DNA of 64,000 nt, from assembly GCF_029589435.1 (NCBI RefSeq), contig NZ_JARRAG010000002.1:3906001-3970000 (forward strand). Direction: 5' to 3'. The notes beneath the pieces were generated by a model, which searched no databases, was not told the DNA's origin, and was given only the letters and a program-made list of their open reading frames with translations. The number at the start of each line of letters is the position of its first letter. The stretch's first letter is position 1. Both the position numbers and the translations under genes were made by a program. Below are positions 18,861-27,238 of this stretch, piece after piece. Origin of the DNA: Paludisphaera mucosa. GTDB lineage: Bacteria; Planctomycetota; Planctomycetia; Isosphaerales; Isosphaeraceae.

Positions 18861-20363
18861 ATGTCCACATCTCGGTTGCACGTACGTCTGCTCGCCGGGG
18901 GATTGCTCCTGGCGTCGTCGTCGGTCGTCCCGGCGACCGCCGACGACCCGAAGGCCCCGACCAAACCCCAGACAACCCCCGATTCCGCCCCGGCCAAGGC
19001 CGAGGCCGAAATTCCGGCCGTGAACCTGCTCGAGGCCATGCGCGACGGCCTCGTCGACGTCGAGGCCGAAGGCCGCGGCGACGGCCGCATGACCATGACC
19101 GTCACCAACAAGTCCAAGCGTCAGCTTAACGTCGTCCTCCCGCCCGGCCTCGTCGCTCAGGGCGTCACCGGCCAGATGGGCGGCATGGGCGGCATGGGCG
19201 GCGGTATGCGTGGCGGCGGCACCATGCCCCCGATGATGGGCATGATGATGCTCGCTCGGCTCATCATGTCGCTCTGCGGCGACTACGACAGCTGGGATCA
19301 GCGAAGCCTGGCCACCGGTATGATGGGCGGCATGGGTGGCATGGGCGGCGGCATGGGCGGCGGTATGGGTGGCATGGGCGGCGGTATGGGTGGCATGGGC
19401 GGCGGCATGCGGTCCGTCCCCCCGACGGGCCTCCCGTACGCTTCGCTCAAGCCCGGCCAGACCCGCAAGCTGCCGACCCGCCTGGTGAGCCTGAACAGCC
19501 CCGACGCCGACGGCGCGCTCCGGCTGCCGGCCGAGGGCGAGAAGCTGGAGATCGGCGACATCTCGCAGATCAACGGCGACGCCCGCGTCCAGAAGGCCCT
19601 CAAGCGGCTCTCCGCCGAGAAGGCCCCCGAGTCGATCACCCAGATGGTGATGTGGCGGGTGGCCCAGGGCCTGGAGTGGGACGTGATCGCCCAGCTCGCC
19701 GAGAAGTGGGGCAACCCTTATGAGCTGACCCTGGCCCAGAACTTCGTCGACAAGCTCGACACCGTGGGCGACGACGAGACGGGCGTTTTGCTCTTCCAGG
19801 TCGACGCCAAGGGCGCCGAGGCTGAGGCGACCGCCGCCGAGGTGACCAAGGTCCTCAAGGACAAGCCGGTCCTGGGCCTCTGGGCCCGCGAAGGCGTGCC
19901 GACCGAGCCCGAAGGCCCGTCGGTCGCCTGCCGCATCCGCATCGAGGGCAAGGAAGCGACCGTCCAGGTCGCGTCCAGCAACAGCACGGCCGAGTCGTGG
20001 GTCCCCTTCGGCAAGTTCACCCTGCCGATCACCGAGAAGGACGGCAAGGTCGACTCCGCCGCGTTCGCCGACGAGCTGGCCGGCGGCGTCCTCAACCGCC
20101 TGGTCCGCACCCAGCTCTCCAAGGGCGACCGGGTGAAGGGCAAGCCGACCTTCAAGGTCCGCATCGACAACGCCTCGCCGCTGGTCCTCAACGGCCTGGC
20201 GATCGCGGGCCTCGAGAAGGGCGACGACCAGCCCAAGGAACTGTCCGGCATCAGCATCTCGCCGCGGCGGAGCATGACCGTCCCCGCGACCGAGGAAGTC
20301 GTCAAGGAGCTGGGCCTGAAGAAGGGCGTCCGCGTCACGGCCGCCGACCTCAGCGGGCTTTGA
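18861..20363 (+). CDS. Exported protein with Gly/Met repeat tract
   Basis: A 500-residue protein of unknown function. A signal peptide (about 1-27, ending VVPATADD) is followed by a short Pro/Ala linker and a domain around residues 50-95 (MTMTVTNKSKRQLNVVLPPG), where the conserved-looking TNKS and LPPG suggest a beta fold. Two Gly/Met tracts follow, the second (about residues 155-183) built of GGMGGMGGG units. The rest (190-500) is an ordinary soluble domain with few Cys. The upstream gap is long, so it likely has its own promoter. The Met-rich tract could bind copper or be a flexible spacer; nothing here decides. It is convergent with the lipoprotein gene. Confidence 0.75.
   Translation: MSTSRLHVRLLAGGLLLASSSVVPATADDPKAPTKPQTTPDSAPAKAEAEIPAVNLLEAMRDGLVDVEAEGRGDGRMTMTVTNKSKRQLNVVLPPGLVAQGVTGQMGGMGGMGGGMRGGGTMPPMMGMMMLARLIMSLCGDYDSWDQRSLATGMMGGMGGMGGGMGGGMGGMGGGMGGMGGGMRSVPPTGLPYASLKPGQTRKLPTRLVSLNSPDADGALRLPAEGEKLEIGDISQINGDARVQKALKRLSAEKAPESITQMVMWRVAQGLEWDVIAQLAEKWGNPYELTLAQNFVDKLDTVGDDETGVLLFQVDAKGAEAEATAAEVTKVLKDKPVLGLWAREGVPTEPEGPSVACRIRIEGKEATVQVASSNSTAESWVPFGKFTLPITEKDGKVDSAAFADELAGGVLNRLVRTQLSKGDRVKGKPTFKVRIDNASPLVLNGLAIAGLEKGDDQPKELSGISISPRRSMTVPATEEVVKELGLKKGVRVTAADLSGL
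19323..19409 (+). repeat. In-frame GGMGG-coding tandem repeat
   Basis: Tandem nine- and twelve-base units of the type ATGGGCGGC and ATGGGTGGC, coding MGG/MGGG repeats inside the exported protein. A shorter related tract lies at 19177-19218. Synonymous GGC/GGT differences between units indicate some age. Such tracts can change length by slippage. Confidence 0.8.
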
Positions 20364-20397
20364 TCCCGATCGACGATCGCTGAACGACCGATCGCCG

Positions 20398-20434
20398 ACC
20401 GCCCGCCGTGGACCTCGCGTCCCCGGCGGGCGGT
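20398..20434. terminator. Hairpin in a convergent gap
   Basis: A ten-base perfect stem, ACCGCCCGCC (20398-20407) and GGCGGGCGGT (20425-20434), with a 17-base loop, sits between the convergent ends of the Gly/Met-repeat gene (20363) and the lipoprotein gene (20457). It has no clear T-run on either side. A role as a two-way terminator is likely but inferred. Confidence 0.5.
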
Positions 20435-20456
20435 TCGCATTCCGGGCGGGCGAATC

Positions 20457-20888
20457 TCAGGTGTTCATGAACAGGATGTACAACCGGTTCGCCTTCCGAT
20501 CGACCCAGATCCGGTAGTACGAGCCGTCGTTGGGGTCGGGGTCGCGATAGTACAGCTCGGGCAGCTTCTCGATCGCCTCCTGGTCCCACCAGGAGAAGGG
20601 GCCGGGGGCCGCGATTCGTCCGAATTCCACGCCCTTCGCGGCGGGTTTGAGGCCGGCGTTGGCGATGAGCGCGTCGAGGAAGGGCTTCTCGGCGGGCGAC
20701 AGGACCCAGAGGAACTGGGGGTCCTTGTAGGAGTCGCTGTAGTAATGCAGGACCGTAACGCCCTTCGGGAGCGGCGTCTTGTAGGTCCGCTCCAACGACT
20801 CGCCGGGGGGCGTGTAGCACCCCGAGACGCCGAGGGCGAGGAGGGCGAGGATCGCGGCCGCGATCGAGACGCGAGGCGGGAAGCACAT
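20457..20888 (-). CDS. Lipoprotein of unknown function
   Basis: A 143-residue protein. The signal sequence ends in a lipobox (ALLALGVSGC, Cys24), so it should be lipidated and anchored in a membrane. The mature part is small and rich in Tyr, Trp and Pro (VLHYYSDSYKDPQFLWVLSP, then YYRDPDPNDGSYYRIW). I recognise no family. A GGAG lies just upstream of the ATG. It is the last gene of a long minus-strand run from 27 kb, 50 bases after the BtuF-like gene. Confidence 0.75.
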   Translation of the reverse strand: MCFPPRVSIAAAILALLALGVSGCYTPPGESLERTYKTPLPKGVTVLHYYSDSYKDPQFLWVLSPAEKPFLDALIANAGLKPAAKGVEFGRIAAPGPFSWWDQEAIEKLPELYYRDPDPNDGSYYRIWVDRKANRLYILFMNT

Positions 20889-20938
20889 GCTCCGGGCTCC
20901 TCCGGGACGCGGGGCGACGGGTCTCCGAAGGACCGAGT

Positions 20939-21862
20939 CTACGGCCGGTCGGCTCGCGACTGCAATCGCCAGCCCTCGCCCTCGGGGGGCGCCAGGTCGA
21001 GGCACGACCCGGGATGGATCGCCGCCGCCGCGATCCGCAGGCTTGTCTCCAGCCGGGGGCCCGGCCGCGAGAAGAAGGCCGAGCCGTCGATCACCGCGAC
21101 CCGGCCCTCGCGGACCGCCGGCAGGCCCCGCCATTCGGGACGGTCGGCGACGGCCATCAGCTCGTGCTCGGCGCGGCCGAGCGGGAACCCGCAGGGCGAG
21201 AGCAGGACGACGTCGGGACGGGCCGCGGCGACCTCGTCCCAGGCGACCCGGCGCGAGGCTTCGCCGGCCGCGCCGATCACCTCGACGCCCCCCGCCAGTG
21301 CCACGATCTCGGGGTTCCAGTGGCCGGAACTGAACGGCGGGTCGGTCCATTCGAGCAGCAGGACGCGAGGCTTCGGCCGGTCCGGCCCGAGTCGGTCGGC
21401 GATCGTCCGGGCCGTCGCCTCGAAGCCGGCGACGAGCGCCTCGGCCTCTTCGCGACGGTCGATCAGCTCGCCGACCCGGCGGAACATGGCGAAGACCCCG
21501 GCGAGCGACCGCGGGTCGACGCTCTCGACCTGCGGATCTCCGGGCAGCCGCGCCGCGGATCGGCGGACGACGGCCTCGTTGACGGCGCAGACGTCGCATT
21601 GCTCCTGCGTCAGGATCAGGTCGGGGGCGGCGGCGGCGAGCCGAACCTCGTCGAGCGTGTACAGGCCGCCCTGTTGCGACGCGACCATCGCGTCGATCGC
21701 GGCGCTCGAGGCGTCGGTCGGGATCGCGCTCCGCGTCAGCCAGGGGAGCGTCTCGACGCCCTCGGGAAAGTCGCACTCGTGGGTCACGCCCACGAGGTCC
21801 GCGCGACGGCCCAGGGCGCAGACGAGTTCCGTGAGCGAGGGGAGCAGGCTGACGATCCGCAT
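20939..21862 (-). CDS. BtuF-like cobalamin/metal-chelate-binding protein
   Basis: A 307-residue protein of the periplasmic-binding-protein fold used for vitamin B12 and iron chelates. The start MRIVSLLPSLTELVCALG and the following LVGVTHECDFPEGV closely follow the BtuF-like family; the central helix region and EWTDPPFSSGHWNPEIVALAGG also fit. No signal peptide is visible, as in many members of this subgroup, so it may be cytoplasmic or use an unusual export route. No permease or ATPase of a BtuCD type is nearby. Ligand binding is inferred from family only. Confidence 0.8.
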   Translation of the reverse strand: MRIVSLLPSLTELVCALGRRADLVGVTHECDFPEGVETLPWLTRSAIPTDASSAAIDAMVASQQGGLYTLDEVRLAAAAPDLILTQEQCDVCAVNEAVVRRSAARLPGDPQVESVDPRSLAGVFAMFRRVGELIDRREEAEALVAGFEATARTIADRLGPDRPKPRVLLLEWTDPPFSSGHWNPEIVALAGGVEVIGAAGEASRRVAWDEVAAARPDVVLLSPCGFPLGRAEHELMAVADRPEWRGLPAVREGRVAVIDGSAFFSRPGPRLETSLRIAAAAIHPGSCLDLAPPEGEGWRLQSRADRP

Positions 21863-21878
21863 GGCTGGTCTTCTTCGG

Positions 21879-22304
21879 CTATTTGAACGTGAACGTGAGC
21901 TTCAGCAAGACGCCGTTGAGCTTGGTCTTCCCCTCGGCGTCCTTGTCGTACCAGATCACGGCCGTCCCCGTGCCGGGCAGGCCGACGACGCCCAGCGGGA
22001 ACGTCGGCGATTCAAGCCGCGTGCCGGGGATTTTGAGGGCCTTGTCCTGCTGCTCGCTGGCGATGCTCTCCATCCGGTCCATCAGGTAGGCCTGGGTGAA
22101 CCTGGAGAGCTGATCCAGGTCGAGCCTGAGGAGCGAGCCGGTCTCGGGCTTGCAGAGCTTGCGGATCTCCTGCTTGACGACGAACCCCGGGCTCAGGTCG
22201 TACGCCAGGCCGGCGCCGGCGGGGATCGGCCGGAGCCCCTGGGTCTCCGCGAGCTTGTTCAGTCCGGCGCTCAGGATCCCGCCGGTGATGTCGCACTTGC
22301 CCAT
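21879..22304 (-). CDS. Protein of unknown function
   Basis: A 141-residue protein with a good ribosome site (GGGAGG eight bases before the ATG). It lies only 16 bases upstream of the BtuF-like gene, so they are probably co-transcribed. It begins MGKCDITGGILSAGLNKLAE and ends in a Lys/Phe-rich strand (LKLTFTFK). There is no signal peptide or membrane helix. I recognise no domain. Confidence 0.6.
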   Translation of the reverse strand: MGKCDITGGILSAGLNKLAETQGLRPIPAGAGLAYDLSPGFVVKQEIRKLCKPETGSLLRLDLDQLSRFTQAYLMDRMESIASEQQDKALKIPGTRLESPTFPLGVVGLPGTGTAVIWYDKDAEGKTKLNGVLLKLTFTFK

Positions 22305-22465
22305 CGCCGCATCCTCCCTCGATCGAAGTGGTGCTCTCCCGGGCCGTTTCCTCCCCGCGACTTCGAGGCCGTCTCGTCGTCTAGAAAACGGCGCGGGCCG
22401 GCTCCGTGACGGCGCGAGACTCAGCTTGGTCGCGAGGTCGTACCGTCACGCCCGGTCGGCGGGCG

Positions 22466-23704
22466 TCACTTCGGCGGCTTGACCTTCGTGGTGGGGCCGA
22501 CGGAGACGATGGTCATGGGCCAGAGGGGCCATTCGCGGACGAGGCGGCGGACCTGGTCGAGCGAGACCTTGGAGAAAGACTCCAGCTCGTGCTCGACGGG
22601 CAGGTAGGCGCGGCGGTAGACCCAGTGGAAGCCCAGCGAGGCCAGCCGGCCCATGGGCCGCTCGCTGCGGAGGACCGAGCGGGCGAGCACCTTGTTCTTG
22701 GCCTGGCTCAGCTCGGCCTCGGTGACGCCTTGCTCCATCACGCCGCGGTAGACCTTGGCGACCCGGGCGAGGTTGGCCTGGACGTCCCCGGGCTCGCACG
22801 AGAGGAACGAGTAGAAGCCGCCGGCCTGGTTGTAGTCCTGGTAGCTCATCTCGGCGCCGTCGGCGTAGCCGGGGTCGATCAGGGCCCAGTAGAGCTGCGA
22901 GCTGGTGTGGTCGCCCAGGATCGTCGCCAGCAGGTGCGCGGCGTAGCGATCCTCGCTCTCCAGCGGGGGCCCGTCGCTGACGCCGACGACCGTCTGCTGC
23001 TGGTCCTCCTCGCGGAGGATGGCCTCGAACGCGCGGCAGCCCTGGACGGGGTCGGCGCGGCGGGTGGGGTGGTCGCCGGTCCAGGCCCGGCAGTGGTCGG
23101 CGGCCAGGCCGACGAGCTGGTCCCAGTCGCCCTTGCCGGCGAAGCCCAGGACGATGTTGGCGGGGCTGTAGCGGCTGGCGAAGTAGGCCCGCATGTCCTC
23201 GGCCTTCATCGCGGTGATCGAGTCGACCGTCCCGAGGATGCTGTTCCCCAGCGGGTGCTTGCCGAAGTGGGCGGCCTTGGCGGCCTCGTAGGCGACCGAC
23301 ATGGGGTTGTCGAGGTACATCCGGATCTCTTCGATGATGACCTTCTTCTCGGTCTCGAAGTCGTCCTCGCGGAGGGTGGGGCGGAGGATGTCGGCCAGGA
23401 CGTCGAAGGCCCTGGGCAGGTACTCGGGCAGGCAGGTGAAGTGGTAGAAGGTGTCTTCCTCGGACGTCTGCGCGTTGTGCTTGGCGCCGACCCGGTCGAA
23501 GTCCTTGTTGACGGTCAGGGCGTCGCGGCGGGCGGTCCCCTTGAACGTCATGTGCTCCAGGAAGTGCGAGACGCCGGCCAGCTCGGGCGTCTCGTCGCGG
23601 CTGCCCGCCTTGACGAAGAACCCGGCGGCGATCGAGTGCGCGTCGTCGTTCAGCTCGGCGATGACTTCCAGGCCGTTGTCGAGCGTCGTGTGGTGGAATC
23701 GCAT
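22466..23704 (-). CDS. M16 family zinc peptidase, catalytic member
   Basis: A 412-residue insulinase/processing-peptidase-type protein. The inverted zinc motif HFLEH (47-51) is intact, with the distal glutamate in KKVIIEEIRMY (E125/E126). The N-terminus (HHTTLDNGLEVIAELN) and the C-terminal QAKNKVLARSVLRSE also fit M16. No signal peptide is visible. It lies 25 bases downstream of a second M16-like gene that lacks the zinc motif. M16 enzymes often work as a pair of one active and one inactive subunit, so a heterodimer is likely. Confidence 0.93.
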   Translation of the reverse strand: MRFHHTTLDNGLEVIAELNDDAHSIAAGFFVKAGSRDETPELAGVSHFLEHMTFKGTARRDALTVNKDFDRVGAKHNAQTSEEDTFYHFTCLPEYLPRAFDVLADILRPTLREDDFETEKKVIIEEIRMYLDNPMSVAYEAAKAAHFGKHPLGNSILGTVDSITAMKAEDMRAYFASRYSPANIVLGFAGKGDWDQLVGLAADHCRAWTGDHPTRRADPVQGCRAFEAILREEDQQQTVVGVSDGPPLESEDRYAAHLLATILGDHTSSQLYWALIDPGYADGAEMSYQDYNQAGGFYSFLSCEPGDVQANLARVAKVYRGVMEQGVTEAELSQAKNKVLARSVLRSERPMGRLASLGFHWVYRRAYLPVEHELESFSKVSLDQVRRLVREWPLWPMTIVSVGPTTKVKPPK

Positions 23705-23729
23705 CGGGTCGGGTCTCCGCCTCTCCCGT

Positions 23730-24998
23730 TCAGGACGGGATGTTGACGTCCAGGGGGGTCGGGCCGAGCGTCAGGATGGTCAGGTCTTCGAGGTTCAGGA
23801 GCGTCCTGGCGTAGTCGGAGACCGACTCGGGGGTCAGGGCGTCGAGCTCGCGGGCGATCTCGTCGAGCGTGCGGACCCGGCCGAGGAAGTACCAGTCGGA
23901 GGCCAAGGCGTTCGACCGGCTCATGCTCGACTCCTGGGCCATGATGAGCGAGCTCTTGAGGCCCGCGCGCATGGTCTCCAGCTCCTCGAAGTCGACGCCC
24001 CCGACCGCCAGGCGGCGGAACTCGGCGAGCATGACGTCGAGGGTCTCCTGGGCCCGCTCGGTCGAGGTGCCGGCGTAGCTGAGCATGGCCCCCCGCTCGC
24101 GCTGGCCCTCGTAGCTGGCGTAGACCGAGTAGCAGAGCCCGCGCTTCTCGCGGACCTCGGTGAAGAGCCGGGCGGACGAGTAGCCGCCGAGGATGGCGAC
24201 GGCGGCCCGGGCGCGGTAGTAGTCGTCGCCGGCGACGGTCGCGGCGGGCGCGGCCATGGCGATCTGGATCTGCTGGGTCTCGCGCGTGATGTGGTCGAGC
24301 CGCGGGCCGGCCGGGCGCTCGACGAGCCGGGGCTCGGGGCGCGACTTCCAGCCGCCGAACAGGCCGTCGACGGCGTCGCGCAGGCGGGGCCAGTCGATCG
24401 CGCCGGCGACGCCCAGGATCGCGCCGTTGGGCCGGTAGGCGGCCTCGTGGAAGGCCCGCAGCTTGGCCGGCGTGATCCGGGCGACGTCCTCGGCCGAGCC
24501 CGGCGAGGGCCGGCCCCAGGGCTCGGGGAAGTGCCGCTTGCGAAGCTCGTAGATGACCTTCGAGCCGGGGTCGTCCTCCAGGCTCCTCAGGTTCTGCAGG
24601 CAGAGGGCGCGGATCGGCTCCACCTCCTGCTCGTCGAGCCGGGGCCGCTGCACGACGTCGGCGATGATCTCCAGGGCGGGGATCAGGTTGGCGCCCAGGG
24701 TGGCCGCGGCGTAGCTGGTGTGCAGCGTCTGCGCGCTCTCGGAGTGGCTGACGCCCAGGTTGTCGAGCGCGTTGAGCAGCTCGCGGCTGTCGCGGGGGCC
24801 CGCGCCGCGCATCAGCCATTCGCAGGCCATGCTGGCCGCGCCGCCGCCGGAGTCGAGCCCCTCGGCCGCCTCGTAGGCCGCGCCGGCGGGGATGAGCAGG
24901 GTGAACGAGGCCGACTGGACGCCGGGCATCGCCTCGGCGACGAGCACCAGGCCGTTGGGGTACTCGTGCTGCTGGATCGTCGCGGTTGGCGCCGGCAC
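23730..24998 (-). CDS. M16 family peptidase-like protein without the zinc motif
   Basis: A 422-residue M16 homologue, starting at a GTG with GAGGGAA a few bases upstream. The fold is evident from HEYPNGLVLVAEAM at the start and FTEVREKRGLCYSVYASYEG near residue 290, the R/Y substrate-binding region of the second half. At the place of HxxEH it reads MACEWLMRGAG, so zinc binding is lost. It is probably the non-catalytic partner of the downstream M16 gene, 25 bases away. Confidence 0.9.
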   Translation of the reverse strand: MPAPTATIQQHEYPNGLVLVAEAMPGVQSASFTLLIPAGAAYEAAEGLDSGGGAASMACEWLMRGAGPRDSRELLNALDNLGVSHSESAQTLHTSYAAATLGANLIPALEIIADVVQRPRLDEQEVEPIRALCLQNLRSLEDDPGSKVIYELRKRHFPEPWGRPSPGSAEDVARITPAKLRAFHEAAYRPNGAILGVAGAIDWPRLRDAVDGLFGGWKSRPEPRLVERPAGPRLDHITRETQQIQIAMAAPAATVAGDDYYRARAAVAILGGYSSARLFTEVREKRGLCYSVYASYEGQRERGAMLSYAGTSTERAQETLDVMLAEFRRLAVGGVDFEELETMRAGLKSSLIMAQESSMSRSNALASDWYFLGRVRTLDEIARELDALTPESVSDYARTLLNLEDLTILTLGPTPLDVNIPS

Positions 24999-25202
24999 GG
25001 CGTTCCCTCGATTCCGGACGACGCCCCCCGCCTCCTGCGGACGCCGGGCGTCGCTCCGTCCTGATGTTGGAATGTCCCGGCCGGGGGCCGATCCCCCGAC
25101 GCGACTCCGCGCGGCGACGACGTCCCCGGGCCCCCTCGCATGGGCCTCTCCGAGGATACCCGGACTGGACCCGAGGCGGAAGCATGCTCCCGCGCGACGG
25201 CC

Positions 25203-25733
25203 TCAGCCGTCCACGGCCTTGTACAGGGTCTTCGCCTTGCGGAAGCCCAGGGCGCGGTAGAGCTGCACGGCCGAGCGGTTCTCGGCGGTCACCTCGAGGT
25301 ACGCGCGGCGGAGGCCCGCCTGGTGGAAGCCCCAGAGCGCGCGGTTGACCAGCGCCCGGCCCAGGCCCAGGCCGCGGTAGGCCGGCAGCACCCCGACGTT
25401 CTGGATCGCGCCGATGGGGCCGTAGTCGATGACCCCCTGGATCGTCCCCACGTAGCCGTCGGGGCAGGCGATGAGCCAGGTCGACGCCGGCAGGAAGCCC
25501 GGCTTGCGGCGGATCTCGCGCATCAGCCGCAGGCAGCCCTGGCGGTCGCCCAGGCAGGGGAAGACCGCCGCGTCGATCGCGTCGCGGAAGCTCTGGTACT
25601 TCACCTCGGCGTGATCGGGCAGCAGGGCCTCGTCCCAGGGCGACCAGAAATAGTGGCCGGGCAGCGGCGGCGACAGGTTCGACCCGTCGAGGTCCATCTC
25701 CATGCGCAGGCGTTTGTAGTACGTGATGGCCAT
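25203..25733 (-). CDS. GNAT family N-acetyltransferase
   Basis: A 176-residue protein. The acetyl-CoA-binding motif is clear: IQNVGVLPAYRGLGLGRALVNRAL, with R/Q-x-x-G-x-G/A as YRGLGLGRA, followed by AYLEVTAENRSAVQLYRALGF, as in RimI-like enzymes. I start at MAITYYKRLRM, because the longer frame adds only an Arg-rich lead. The acceptor is unknown. It stands 136 bases downstream of ahpD, on the same strand. Confidence 0.88.
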   Translation of the reverse strand: MAITYYKRLRMEMDLDGSNLSPPLPGHYFWSPWDEALLPDHAEVKYQSFRDAIDAAVFPCLGDRQGCLRLMREIRRKPGFLPASTWLIACPDGYVGTIQGVIDYGPIGAIQNVGVLPAYRGLGLGRALVNRALWGFHQAGLRRAYLEVTAENRSAVQLYRALGFRKAKTLYKAVDG

Positions 25734-25870
25734 GTGAAGCCCGAGAATCCGCCGGCCCTCGCGACGCGACCCGGACGCCCGGGCCCGAATCGGCCGCCCA
25801 CGACGAGCCATTCTAGGTGCCGCGTCGGGGGCGGTCAATCAAAGCCGGCGAGGCGGCCGCGAGACTCCGG

Positions 25871-26410
25871 TCAGCCGACGGCCGCGGGCGTCTCGGCGGC
25901 GGTCGCGATCAGGAATCCGTTGACCACCGCGGCGATCCGGACCGCCTGGTGGACGCGGTCCTCGGTGTAGCCCTCGGCGAGCAGGCTCTGCTCGTGGGCC
26001 TTGATGCACATCTCGCAGCCGGCCAGCACGGCGCAGGCCATCGAGGCCAGCTCGAACAGGCCCTTGGTCGTCGCCGGCTTGCCCATCCGGCTCATCCGCA
26101 GGCCGGCCTGGCGCTGCGAGTAGCTGGGCTTGCCGATCATGTGGCGGAAGCGGTAGTAGACCGTGTTCATCCCCATGATCGCGGCCGAGGCGCGGGCGTC
26201 GGCGATCGCCGCGGGCGTCAGGTGGTCGGCCCCGGCGGTCGTCAGGGCCTCGACCAGCTCGCCGGCCCGCAGGAAGTACGCCGACGCCAGCGCCACGGCC
26301 CAGCGCTCGACGGGCAGCAGGTCGCCGGAGTCCAGCACGTTCCCCAGGTTCAGCCTCAGGTCCTTGGTGTCGTCGCCGAGCAGGGACTTCAAATCGTCGA
26401 GGGATCGCAT
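25871..26410 (-). CDS. ahpD: Alkyl hydroperoxidase AhpD
   Basis: A 179-residue AhpD/CMD-fold protein. The redox site ACAVLAGCEMCIKAHE holds the catalytic CxxC (C132, C135) and the conserved His139. AhpD reduces AhpC, passing electrons to it in place of AhpF, and has weak peroxidase activity itself. It lies 78 bases downstream of ahpC on the same strand, and both are divergent from oxyR, so this is a peroxide-stress operon. No AhpF is seen. Confidence 0.93.
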   Translation of the reverse strand: MRSLDDLKSLLGDDTKDLRLNLGNVLDSGDLLPVERWAVALASAYFLRAGELVEALTTAGADHLTPAAIADARASAAIMGMNTVYYRFRHMIGKPSYSQRQAGLRMSRMGKPATTKGLFELASMACAVLAGCEMCIKAHEQSLLAEGYTEDRVHQAVRIAAVVNGFLIATAAETPAAVG

Positions 26411-26488
26411 GTCGGTTCGATGCTCCGATGGGGGAGGGCGGCCGGCGGGGCGGGTTCCGGCCCCGCCGGCGAGGCTTCGCGGCGGGGG

Positions 26489-27016
26489 TCAGGCCTGGAT
26501 GGTGGCCTCGCCCTTCTTCCAGTTGCAGGGGCAGAGCTCGTCGGACTGCACGGCGTCCAGCACGCGGATGACCTCGTCGACGTTGCGGCCGACGTTGCCG
26601 TTGTAGGCCGCCGCCCACTGGATGACGCCGTTGGGGTCGACCAGGAACGTCGCGCGGTTGGCGTAGCCCTCGACCGGGTCGCAGATCCCCAGCGCCGGCG
26701 CGAGCTTCTGCGCGGCGATCAGCGGGTAGCCCAGGTCGTGCAGGTCGTCGTGGTCCTTGCACCAGGCCAGGTGCGAGAACTCGTTGTCGGTGCTGCCGCC
26801 CACCACCTCGGCGTCGCGGTCCTTGAAGTCCTCGAGCCGGCGGCTGAACTCGACCAGCTCGGTCGGGCAGACGAACGTGAAATCCTTGGGGTAGAAGAAG
26901 TAGACCACCCACTTGCCCTGGAACTGCTCGCTGCTGAGCGTCAGCAGGGCCTCCGGTCCGCTGCCCAGGCTCGCCTTCACCGTGAATTCCGGGAACTTGT
27001 CGCCGACGGTCAACAT
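26489..27016 (-). CDS. ahpC: Peroxiredoxin AhpC
   Basis: A 175-residue peroxiredoxin that reduces hydrogen peroxide, organic peroxides and peroxynitrite. The peroxidatic cysteine is in FYPKDFTFVCPTE (C50). Near the end, DELCPCNW holds two candidate resolving cysteines (C162, C164), where most AhpC proteins have one. With AhpD downstream, the pair resembles the mycobacterial AhpC/AhpD system. It is divergent from oxyR across a 222-base gap with an AT-rich palindrome, so OxyR control is likely. Confidence 0.94.
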   Translation of the reverse strand: MLTVGDKFPEFTVKASLGSGPEALLTLSSEQFQGKWVVYFFYPKDFTFVCPTELVEFSRRLEDFKDRDAEVVGGSTDNEFSHLAWCKDHDDLHDLGYPLIAAQKLAPALGICDPVEGYANRATFLVDPNGVIQWAAAYNGNVGRNVDEVIRVLDAVQSDELCPCNWKKGEATIQA

Positions 27017-27191
27017 TTCGAGGGGTCTCCAAAAGGGGTGGGATTTCGGGCGTCCCGCTGGCGGGGACGGGCTTCGGGAGCGGGGTTTCGAGGCCGAAAT
27101 TCGGCGACGAATCAGCGACTGCGGGCCGAGAGCGTCCTCGGCGGCCGCCGGCTCGTCCGTCCGGCCTACTCGTCATGTTAAGGGTTCCGCC

Positions 27192-27220
27192 CTATAATTC
27201 AATAAGTCGAATCGCTATAG
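27192..27220. promoter_or_regulatory. AT-rich palindrome between ahpC and oxyR, likely OxyR operator
   Basis: Nested inverted repeats: CTATA (27192-27196) with TATAG (27216-27220), and inside them ATTC (27197-27200) with GAAT (27209-27212). The stretch is strongly AT-rich in a 70% GC setting. It lies 19 bases upstream of the oxyR ATG and 176 bases upstream of the ahpC start. The ATAG/CTAT halves resemble the quarter-sites of OxyR boxes, and LysR-type regulators usually bind in such divergent gaps. Binding is inferred from position and symmetry. Confidence 0.6.
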
Positions 27221-27238
27221 ACGCCATAAGGATTGATT

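Noticed and set aside
19177-19409. Possible CRISPR or direct-repeat array
   Set aside because: The repeats are in-frame nine- and twelve-base codon units without spacers, inside a signal-peptide protein; this is a coding repeat.
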